Shown here in pieces: positions 1 through 5,358 of a DNA stretch of 6,274 nt. Numbering within the stretch: the first letter of the stretch is position 1; each line of letters starts with the position of its first letter. Both the position numbers and the translations under genes were made by a program. Under the pieces are notes generated by a model. It ran no database searches. It had not been told where the DNA came from and was given only the letters and a program-made list of their open reading frames with translations. Source of the DNA: Bdellovibrionota bacterium (GTDB taxonomy: Bacteria; Bdellovibrionota; Bacteriovoracia; Bacteriovoracales; Bacteriovoracaceae); the NCBI GenBank assembly GCA_030836365.1, contig JAURQB010000001.1:1-6274 (forward strand), in the 5' to 3' direction.

Positions 1-1
1 A

Positions 2-607
2 GCAAATGGCATCAATGCCATCCAAATGGATATTAAAATTGCAGGCCTTCCGGTTAATGTAATGAAAGAAGCTCTTGCTCAGGCAAAAGATGGACGTCTA
101 CACATTCTTGGAGAAATGGCAAAAACGATTTCAACAAATAGAAAAGAATTCAAAGAAGGTGTTCCTCGCATGGAATCTCTTAAAATTAACCCTGATAAGA
201 TTGGGGCATTAATTGGGCCTGGTGGTAAAAACATTAAAGCTCTACAAGAAAACTTTGAAGTAACAATTGAGTGCGAAGAAGATGGAACAATTAAGTTTTT
301 TGGTTCTGACACTAATGTAATCAATGAATGTCGTGATGTCGTAAATCTTCAAATTAACGGCCCCGAAGTAGGGAAAGATTACACAGCAACTGTTGTTACA
401 ATTAAAGAGTACGGTGCGTTTGTTGATATTGCTCAAGGTGTAAGCGGCCTTGTTCATGTTAGTGAATTTGCTGATGAGAGAGTTAGTGATCCTAATGATT
501 ACGTTTCAGAAGGAGACACCATTAGTGTTCGTGTTCTAGAGATTGACCGAATGGGAAGAGTTAAACTCTCTGCAAAAGCTGTTGAGTCGATTAAAAAGAA
601 GGCTTAG
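2..607 (+). CDS. pnp: Polyribonucleotide nucleotidyltransferase (PNPase), C-terminal part
   Basis: This is the 3' end of the PNPase gene, whose product degrades RNA 3'-to-5' by phosphorolysis in the cytoplasm. The frame is open from base 2. The ATG at 26 is internal, because the preceding residues (ANGINAIQ) continue the conserved run into MDIKIAG of the second RNase PH-like core. A KH domain follows at about nt 176-330 with its GxxG loop (GPGGK, about nt 215-229). An S1 RNA-binding domain follows at about nt 371-580 (EYGAFVD, GLVHVSEFAD, KLSAKA). The catalytic aspartates of the second core lie upstream, outside the window. The protein ends about ten residues after S1 with a lysine-rich tail, so it has no long C-terminal extension like the RNase E-binding tail of the E. 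coli enzyme. Only about 200 of a usual 700 residues are visible. It is the first gene of the block in this window, and its stop overlaps the dut start. Confidence 0.97.
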   Translation, partial: ANGINAIQMDIKIAGLPVNVMKEALAQAKDGRLHILGEMAKTISTNRKEFKEGVPRMESLKINPDKIGALIGPGGKNIKALQENFEVTIECEEDGTIKFFGSDTNVINECRDVVNLQINGPEVGKDYTATVVTIKEYGAFVDIAQGVSGLVHVSEFADERVSDPNDYVSEGDTISVRVLEIDRMGRVKLSAKAVESIKKKA

Positions 608-1056
608 TGAACGTTAAAATTAAGTTTTTAGATCATTATGATCGAACGTTTGGCTCCCCTGCTTACCAGAGTACTGGTGCAGCAGGGGTTGATTTAAGGG
701 CGTCACTCCCCGAGGGAAAAATTGTTATTTCTCCAGGGGAGCGAACCCTTGTTTCTACAGGTCTATCTGTGGAAATTCCGAAAGGCCTAGAGTGGCAAAT
801 TCGTCCAAGGTCAGGGCTTAGTCTTAAAACGGGGCTTCTTGTCCCCAACTCCCCAGGGACAATCGACTCTGATTATCGTGGGGAAGTAAAAGTTATCTTA
901 GGAAATTTTGGCGAGTCTCCTATCACCATTAATCATGGAGACCGCATTGCTCAAGCCGTATTATGTCGATTTGAAAGGGCCGAATTCGTTGTCGTTGATG
1001 AACTCTCGGTAACTGATCGAGGAGAAGGTGCTTTTGGCTCAACAGGGAAGGTTTAA
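607..1056 (+). CDS. dut: Deoxyuridine 5'-triphosphate nucleotidohydrolase (dUTPase)
   Basis: This trimeric dUTPase hydrolyses dUTP to dUMP and pyrophosphate, keeping uracil out of DNA and feeding dTMP synthesis. All five family motifs are present in order over 149 residues, the normal length. They are AGVDLRA (26-32), RPRSGL (66-71), GTIDSDYRGEV (84-94), RIAQAVL (113-119) and the flexible C-terminal RGEGAFGSTG (138-147). Asp87 in motif 3 should be the catalytic aspartate and Phe143 the ring that stacks on the uracil. Motif 5 has Ala142 where Gly is usual. The start is GTG and shares its G with the pnp stop (TAGTG). An AAGAAGG Shine-Dalgarno sequence sits at 596-602, inside pnp. Together these point to translational coupling with PNPase. 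Confidence 0.97.
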   Translation: MNVKIKFLDHYDRTFGSPAYQSTGAAGVDLRASLPEGKIVISPGERTLVSTGLSVEIPKGLEWQIRPRSGLSLKTGLLVPNSPGTIDSDYRGEVKVILGNFGESPITINHGDRIAQAVLCRFERAEFVVVDELSVTDRGEGAFGSTGKV

Positions 1057-1350
1057 ATGACAGATGCAAGTGTTTGGTATAATAAAGCAACAACTGCACA
1101 GCAAGGATTTAATCTTGCGAGTGATTTTTTAAGAAGCTCTGAGGCAAAATCAAAGTTCCCTGTCGCAATTGATTTTTCCTTTATGAATGGTGAAGGCCCT
1201 CAAATTATTGGAAAGGGAAAGGGATTTGAAATTACGCTATCCTTTTATGAACAACAAGTGGCAATTGACATCAACTTAAAGTTGATGCTCAGACCCCTCA
1301 AGGGAAAAATCATTGATACTCTAACAGACGAAATTAAGCGAGTTTGCTAA
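1057..1350 (+). CDS. Small protein, possible PHA-granule-region (polyhydroxyalkanoic acid system) family member
   Basis: A 97-residue soluble protein with no signal peptide and no membrane segment. Its second half has alternating beta-type stretches (about 47-64 and 66-75) followed by LMLRPLKGKI (76-85) and a short terminal helix. This layout and the RPLKGKI motif resemble the small 'polyhydroxyalkanoic acid system family' proteins (PF09650), as I remember them. Those end in a strand, a hydrophobic-LRPxKGKI element and a helix. The N-terminal 40 residues look unlike what I know of that family, so the assignment is tentative and the function is unknown. The ATG follows directly on the dut TAA. 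A strong SD (AGGGAAGG, 1044-1051) lies in the last dut codons, five bases before the start. Coding is well supported by the spacing and SD. Confidence 0.85.
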   Translation: MTDASVWYNKATTAQQGFNLASDFLRSSEAKSKFPVAIDFSFMNGEGPQIIGKGKGFEITLSFYEQQVAIDINLKLMLRPLKGKIIDTLTDEIKRVC

Positions 1351-1351
1351 A

Positions 1352-1672
1352 ATGAAAGTTGAAATTCAGATTTCAAATATAGGTGAGTCCGTTGAGTTAG
1401 AGGAAACTAGTCTTCTTGAATGCTTACGTAAAAAAGGAATTCGAATTCGATCTTCTTGTGGTGGCCATGCAACCTGCAGTGATTGCGTCGTAAAAGTGAA
1501 ATCTGGAGGCAAAAGCTTGTCAGAAGTGAACTTTAAAGAAAAGAAGCTTCTCGGAAATGTGTATTACATCACAAAAGAGCGACTTGCGTGTCAGGTTCAT
1601 TCAAAAAAAGGTGAAAGTATCGACGCCGCCTCTGAGAAAATAGAGGTTGAGGTTGTAAATCTTGATCCGTAG
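1352..1672 (+). CDS. [2Fe-2S] ferredoxin, adrenodoxin/plant-like fold
   Basis: A 106-residue one-domain electron-transfer protein. The four cluster ligands are Cys36, Cys42, Cys45 and Cys80 (C-x5-C-x2-C-x34-C), in the sequences SSCGGHATCSDC and RLACQVH. This is the spacing of Fdx/adrenodoxin-type ferredoxins. The beta-grasp opening (VEIQISN, SLLECLRKKGI) is also typical, and Cys24 is an extra non-ligand cysteine. The redox partner cannot be told from the window. The gene starts one base after the previous stop and its SD is weak, which suggests it depends on translation of the gene before it. It is the last gene of the pnp-dut block. Its final codons and stop lie at the start of the 28-bp repeat array. 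No clear intrinsic terminator follows. Confidence 0.93.
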   Translation: MKVEIQISNIGESVELEETSLLECLRKKGIRIRSSCGGHATCSDCVVKVKSGGKSLSEVNFKEKKLLGNVYYITKERLACQVHSKKGESIDAASEKIEVEVVNLDP

Positions 1673-1752
1673 ATTTTAATAGAAATTCAGTAATAGACAG
1701 CCTCTAACTAAAGTTCAGCAATAGGCAATTTTTGATTAAAATTCGGTAATTA
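1669..1752. repeat. Three-copy degenerate 28-bp tandem repeat between convergent genes
   Basis: Three ungapped units lie at 1669-1696, 1697-1724 and 1725-1752. The most conserved part is ATTCAGTAAT (1685-1694), GTTCAGCAAT (1713-1722) and ATTCGGTAAT (1741-1750), each exactly 28 bases apart. Counting by hand, units 1/2 match at 18 of 28 positions, 1/3 at 19 and 2/3 at 16. Of the 31 pairwise mismatches, 25 are transitions, so the purine/pyrimidine pattern is nearly identical in all units. Unit 1 contains the ferredoxin stop. Unit 3 contains the stop and last codons of the minus-strand gene. An all-AT hairpin (1727-1732 with 1738-1743) sits in unit 3, but it is too weak to call a terminator. Confidence 0.6.
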
Positions 1753-2299
1753 ACTTGGCGAGCTTCGTGAGGTCCTGCCTTCTTGTGTGACGGTCAATGA
1801 AGTGAGGCTTATCATTTGACCAGAGAGTAAGGATGTAATGGCCTTGATTTTCAAAAGCACGCGTATGTGGATTCTTTTGAATCTTTGCCATATTGGGCGA
1901 TTCAAGTAAATGAGTAACTTCAAGTTTGTCCTGCCTGATATCAAAGCGAAAGACCTTTTGTCTTACTTTTATCCAAAAGATTCTAAATTCAATGGTTAGT
2001 TTATTTTCTTCGCGAATAATATTTTTTTGAAAAAACAGCATTGAAATCGAAAATAATGGGATCAAGAGCATTGTTGCTAAGCAAGCATAGGCAATGAGGA
2101 GATCTAAACTATTTTCTGATTTAAGTAGTTTGAAGATAAAGGAGGATATCGATAAATACATCGCAAATTCTAGGGCCATTAATATTAGAAAATAGCCCCA
2201 AAACATGTAAGGTAGGCCATATGATTTAAGAATGAGTTTCTTACTATTGGCGTTTTCCTCTATTTTTACATGATCAATTTCTTCTATGCTCGCAGGCAT
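1736..2299 (-). CDS. Membrane protein with two TM segments and a C-terminal soluble domain, function unknown
   Basis: I do not recognise the family. From the start preferred here (ATG at 2299) the protein has 187 residues. A short polar N-terminus is followed by two hydrophobic segments, roughly residues 31-58 and 65-89, joined by a short loop. A C-terminal domain of about 95 residues, rich in beta-type strands, comes last (NKLTIEFRIF, KVFRFDIRQ, HYILTLWSND, HFIDRHTRRQDLTKLAKLI). A TM pair followed by such a domain recalls bacterial PH-like membrane proteins, but this is inference from layout only. An upstream in-frame ATG at 2356 would add 19 residues (MFYIPCAISYQ...). I reject it because the extension is cysteine-rich and unlike the rest, has no SD, and would cover the promoter of the divergent gene. 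The 2299 start also lacks an SD and may be leaderless. Confidence 0.8.
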   Translation of the reverse strand: MPASIEEIDHVKIEENANSKKLILKSYGLPYMFWGYFLILMALEFAMYLSISSFIFKLLKSENSLDLLIAYACLATMLLIPLFSISMLFFQKNIIREENKLTIEFRIFWIKVRQKVFRFDIRQDKLEVTHLLESPNMAKIQKNPHTRAFENQGHYILTLWSNDKPHFIDRHTRRQDLTKLAKLITEF

Positions 2300-2359
2300 G
2301 ATGTATAATAATCCCATACAGGTCTGATAACTTATCGCGCAGGGGATGTAAAACATAGA
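2300..2359. promoter_or_regulatory. Shared divergent promoter region
   Basis: On the + strand a perfect TATAAT lies at 2304-2309, giving a likely start near 2315 and a leader of about 45 bases to the ATG at 2360. An AGGGGA SD-like sequence lies at 2341-2346, 13 bases from that ATG, which is long. On the minus strand the same bases read TATTAT (2310-2305). That places a start at about 2298-2299, on the ATG of the minus gene itself. No convincing -35 box was found for either direction; TTATCA (minus, 2330-2325) is too close at 14 bases. Both calls are inference from consensus matching. Confidence 0.4.
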
Positions 2360-2899
2360 ATGAATAAGAAGTTTAATTTTTACCTAGTCTTAATTATGCA
2401 CCTTATATTTTCAACGAGTTTCTGGATAGATCCAAGTTTTGGGGATTCAACATATGGTGCTGTATTTAATGACGGTTTAAGTAAAATGGAAATGATTGAA
2501 AAAATTGACGGTTACATTAGCGGTCCACTGATGACTCAAATTGGTGGAATGAATGAAGAAATGAAGTCAATAGAGGCTAAAGCACAAAATGATATTGGTG
2601 AGTTAAAACAAAAAATAGCTGGCATCGAGAAGCGCTTGAATGCGATTGAAAGTAAATTAGAAGGTGTGAACACTAATCAATCAGGTGAAATGAAAGTAGA
2701 ACTTCTAGATTATCTGAAAGATCTAAAGTCTGTGATCGTTCCGGCGATTCAAAAGAAATTGTTAGATAATGAAAACCAGTTAATTAATTTCATCCAGCAA
2801 TCAACGGCAAAATTAGAAACTGAAAAATTAATTAAGTCAGAGCTAGAAAGTAATTCTCAAGACATTGGAGAGAAAGAACTAGAGGGATCAAATGAGTAA
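2360..2899 (+). CDS. Exported coiled-coil protein, function unknown
   Basis: A 179-residue protein with no recognised family. The N-terminus has a Sec-type signal: a basic start (MNKK), a hydrophobic stretch at about 6-23, and a possible cleavage near residue 28-30 (SFGDS). No lipobox cysteine is seen. Residues about 62-105 form a likely coiled coil with spaced hydrophobics (MKSIEAKAQ, ELKQKIAGIEKRLNAIESKL). A second helical region at about 112-165 is rich in Lys, Glu, Leu and Ile, and the tail is acidic and polar. It probably acts in the periplasm. The ATG is followed at once by the signal sequence, which supports this start over the Met13 alternative. Its last 8 bases overlap the start of the following dehydrogenase, so the two are likely co-expressed, although one product is exported and the other cytoplasmic. 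Confidence 0.85.
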   Translation: MNKKFNFYLVLIMHLIFSTSFWIDPSFGDSTYGAVFNDGLSKMEMIEKIDGYISGPLMTQIGGMNEEMKSIEAKAQNDIGELKQKIAGIEKRLNAIESKLEGVNTNQSGEMKVELLDYLKDLKSVIVPAIQKKLLDNENQLINFIQQSTAKLETEKLIKSELESNSQDIGEKELEGSNE

Positions 2900-3674
2900 G
2901 ATTGAAAATAGTGTGGTGTTGATTACGGGCGCTGCCAGTGGAATCGGCAAAGAATTAGTTTTAATTTTAGATGAAATGGCGGCCAAAAAATTAATTCTTC
3001 TAGACATAAATGAGGCCGGCCTTGATGAACTTGGAAAAAGAACAAAAACAGAGCATCAATTAGTCTGTATTGATTTATCACAAGATGTCTCATTGAATGA
3101 AAACTTTAAAAATGTAGTGAGTGAAAATGTGGTTGATATCGTTATTGCAAATGCGGGTCTTGGGGGCATAAATCCCGGGGACCAATTTAATGAACAAATC
3201 AATAGAAAAATGATGAGTGTAAATTTTTTTGGTACTACTGGTGTTGTGTCTGCTGTGTTAGAAAAAATGATTAATCAAAAATCTGGCCATATTGTGGGTG
3301 TCGCGAGTCTCGCAGGACTTAGAGGCATGCCTCAAGCAGCAAGCTACTCTGCTTCAAAGGCGGCGCAAATTACATACTTAGAAAGTTTAAGGCTTGATTT
3401 AAAGCCTTATAGTATTAAAGTGACAACAGTTCTTCCGGGGTTTATTGCGACAAAGATGACTAACCATGATGAATTTAAAATGCCTTTTATGCTATCTGCA
3501 AAGGACACTGCGAATAGAATTATTAGTGCGATTGTAAAAAATAAAAGACATGCTTATTTTCCTTTCCCTATGAATGCTTTATCTTTGTTTAATCGATTTC
3601 TTCCAGGGTGGTTTTACGATTGGATCATACTTTTGATTAATCCACCTCAAAAAAAGAAGGCGAAGATTTTTTAA
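2892..3674 (+). CDS. Short-chain dehydrogenase/reductase (classical SDR)
   Basis: A 260-residue NAD(P)-dependent oxidoreductase with a complete classical SDR signature. It has the dinucleotide loop TGAASGIG (12-19), Asp38 after the second strand (suggesting NAD(H) rather than NADP(H)), Asp61, NAG (87-89), and the catalytic tetrad Asn111, Ser139, Tyr152, Lys156 (YSASK at 152-156). PG at 182-183 follows. The substrate cannot be predicted. The last 35 residues, beyond the usual core, contain an aromatic and hydrophobic stretch (LFNRFLPGWFYDWIILLI) and end in a lysine-rich tail. This may attach the enzyme to the membrane or form a substrate lid. An AGAGGGA SD lies at 2881-2887 inside the preceding gene, which it overlaps by 8 bases. 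No other metabolic gene lies next to it to hint at a pathway. Confidence 0.96.
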   Translation: MSKIENSVVLITGAASGIGKELVLILDEMAAKKLILLDINEAGLDELGKRTKTEHQLVCIDLSQDVSLNENFKNVVSENVVDIVIANAGLGGINPGDQFNEQINRKMMSVNFFGTTGVVSAVLEKMINQKSGHIVGVASLAGLRGMPQAASYSASKAAQITYLESLRLDLKPYSIKVTTVLPGFIATKMTNHDEFKMPFMLSAKDTANRIISAIVKNKRHAYFPFPMNALSLFNRFLPGWFYDWIILLINPPQKKKAKIF

Positions 3675-3782
3675 AAAATCAACCCGGGTAAGATGTTACA
3701 TTTTGCCTCTTTTATAAAAAAATAAATTTTTTCTTTATGGAATTTTCCGAATTGATCTTTGAACAAGTTTCGAGAGGTCAAT
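3675..3782 (+). promoter_or_regulatory. AT-rich intergenic spacer upstream of the C25 protease
   Basis: About 108 bases separate the dehydrogenase stop from the protease ATG. A perfect 16-base palindrome (GATTTTTTAAAAAATC, 3665-3680) spans the dehydrogenase stop, and ACCCGGGT (3682-3689) is a second palindrome. TATAAA at 3713-3718 inside a long A/T run is the best -10 candidate, with a leader of about 58 bases, but no good -35 box is present. An SD, GAGAGG (3772-3777), sits five bases before the ATG at 3783. No GC-rich terminator hairpin is visible. Confidence 0.35.
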
Positions 3783-5345
3783 ATGAGTTTAATAAAATTT
3801 ATTTTCTTTTTAACTTTACTGGTAAATGTTTCGAAATCTGAGGCCAAAGTGACCTATGAGACAGTCCAGTCTGGCACATTAATAAATTTTCATTTGGATA
3901 ACGTCGAAGATAGTCTTCAATTTAAAAAAAATAATGAAGGGTTTATGGCGCTCACGATTGATGGGGTAAGTAATCAAAGAGTCGATGGGCGTGCTGAACT
4001 TCCAATGTTAAATATACTTCTTGTGGAAAATGAAAAAAACGGTATTGAAAAAATTAACGTAAAATTTTCTGATCAAGTTTTTCAAAAGAAGGGGAAGTTA
4101 ACGTACTTCAAAGGTGAAAAATGTCGTTGTAAAAGGGTTGATGATAAAAAGATAGATCAATTAAATTACTTTACAGCTGATAAATACTGGATAGAAGACT
4201 TTGGGGATTACCGAGGGAAAAAAATATACAGACTTAATGTATTGCTTGGATCTCAAATGAGTGAATCATTTGAAATTCATGAAAGTGTGAAAGTATTTAT
4301 CCCGTCAAATTTTTCTCAACTTCAAGACATTTCCATAAGTGGCAATAAACCTTTTAAAACTTTAATTCTAACAACTTCATTATTTCAAGAGCAGATAAAG
4401 GATTATGTAAAAAGTTTGATGAATAAAGAAAGACAAGTTTTCGTTAATGTGATTCCTGGAAATGAGTCAAAGGAAAATATTAAAGAATTGATAAAGCGTT
4501 ATTATCAACAGGAAGATATTAATCACGTGATTTTAGCAGGAAATGATCGAGTACTGAGTACGTATTATGTTGAAACCAAATTTGATTCACAAACACCAAG
4601 TGATTATCCTTACAGTTTAATGGGAGGAGAGTCAGACGCAATTGGAGATGTGTTTATTTCAAGAATTCCTGTTTTAAACAATAAAGAAATGCAAATAGTG
4701 CTCGAAAAATGGAAGCTTCTGTCCAATGGCATAAGTATTAGAAGCGCACTTGGTGTATCTTCAAACGAAGGTTCTAACCCTAGTGACTTCGAATATATGA
4801 GAGATATAATTAATCCAATTGCTGATGCAAAAAATTCAGCTCGAAAATTTCTTGACCAAAATAGCGAGGATTCAAATAGAGATGTATTTAATAAGTATCT
4901 TAAGAAAGGCGTAGATTGGATTAGTTATATTGGCCATGGAAGCGGGTTTTCTTGGCCTTCCTTTAATGTTGAATACGATATAGAAGATCTCGAAAACGTG
5001 GATAATCAAAAAAGGTTTCCCGTCATTATTGATATTGCCTGCCAAAATGGGCGCTTTAGTGGGGAAGGGAGAGTCGGTGAGAATTTTATACTCGGTGGAA
5101 ACGATCGCAGAATGATTGGTGCTTCCCTGTATTACGGGGGAAGTGTGGATATTTCCTGGCACCCACCGGCAATAATGACAGTTGGTATTAGTGATTTTAT
5201 TAGTAAAAATAAAAATATAACTATCAGTGAGGCATTAATTTACGGGCACCTTTATCTGATCAATAGTAACGCGAGCAAGGAAGACATTTTAGATAATCTT
5301 GAGTGGTATCATTTACAAGGGGATCCAGGTATTAAAATTCTTTAA
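3783..5345 (+). CDS. Secreted cysteine protease, gingipain-like (peptidase family C25)
   Basis: A 520-residue endopeptidase of the gingipain family. A Sec signal peptide covers residues 1-21 (hydrophobic IKFIFFLTLLVNV, likely cut after SEA). A propeptide-like beta region follows, with the G-R-A-E-L-P motif (69-74) that I recognise from C25 N-terminal domains. In the catalytic part, HVILAGNDRV (248-257), the SDYPYS...GDVFISRIPV block (273-297), GHGS with His385, and IACQNGRF with Cys420 form the family signature. By analogy with gingipain R, His385 and Cys420 are the catalytic dyad. The protein stops just after the family's terminal GDP motif (513-515). It therefore lacks the Ig-like and type IX sorting domains of gingipains and should be periplasmic or exported by another route. 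The ATG at 3783 has a good SD (GAGAGG); a TTG at 3759 would put eight polar residues before the signal and is rejected. Cleavage specificity is unknown. Confidence 0.9.
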   Translation: MSLIKFIFFLTLLVNVSKSEAKVTYETVQSGTLINFHLDNVEDSLQFKKNNEGFMALTIDGVSNQRVDGRAELPMLNILLVENEKNGIEKINVKFSDQVFQKKGKLTYFKGEKCRCKRVDDKKIDQLNYFTADKYWIEDFGDYRGKKIYRLNVLLGSQMSESFEIHESVKVFIPSNFSQLQDISISGNKPFKTLILTTSLFQEQIKDYVKSLMNKERQVFVNVIPGNESKENIKELIKRYYQQEDINHVILAGNDRVLSTYYVETKFDSQTPSDYPYSLMGGESDAIGDVFISRIPVLNNKEMQIVLEKWKLLSNGISIRSALGVSSNEGSNPSDFEYMRDIINPIADAKNSARKFLDQNSEDSNRDVFNKYLKKGVDWISYIGHGSGFSWPSFNVEYDIEDLENVDNQKRFPVIIDIACQNGRFSGEGRVGENFILGGNDRRMIGASLYYGGSVDISWHPPAIMTVGISDFISKNKNITISEALIYGHLYLINSNASKEDILDNLEWYHLQGDPGIKIL

Positions 5346-5358
5346 TCGTTTAAAGGAT
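5337..5358. terminator. Weak hairpin over the overlapping convergent stop codons
   Basis: Bases 5337-5345 can pair with 5350-5358 around a TCGT loop: nine pairs, mostly A-T, with one G-U pair on the + transcript. Both stop codons (5343-5345 plus, 5342-5344 minus) are in the left arm. Read on the minus strand, a short TTTT follows. The stem is too AT-rich and the U-runs too short for a confident intrinsic terminator, but it is the only candidate between the two genes. Confidence 0.25.

Noticed and set aside
79..324. Minus-strand open frame inside pnp, and a second one at 242-457
   Set aside because: Both lie opposite the well-conserved KH and S1 domains of PNPase and have no SD or family likeness.
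663..848. Minus-strand open frame inside dut
   Set aside because: It lies opposite dUTPase motifs 1-3; the proline- and arginine-rich product looks like a shadow.
1669..1752. CRISPR array reading of the 28-bp periodicity
   Set aside because: The units abut with no spacers and are too divergent; this is a direct tandem repeat.
1750..1944. Minus-strand open frame in another frame of the membrane-protein gene
   Set aside because: It overlaps the C-terminal domain of the longer gene on the same strand, with no separate SD or recognisable product.
2300..2356. N-terminal extension of the membrane protein to the ATG at 2356
   Set aside because: No SD, unlike composition, and it would cover the promoter region of the divergent gene; the 2299 start is preferred, though not proven.
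3711..3740. AT-only inverted repeat as a terminator for the dehydrogenase gene
   Set aside because: No G-C pairs, a mismatch in the stem, and no clean U-run after it; it is better explained as AT-rich promoter DNA.
3759..3782. TTG start for the protease
   Set aside because: The ATG at 3783 has a GAGAGG SD five bases upstream and starts directly with a signal peptide; the SD itself lies inside the TTG-extended frame.
4872..5162. Minus-strand open frame opposite the protease catalytic region
   Set aside because: It lies opposite the conserved His and Cys motifs of the C25 protease, so it is a shadow.
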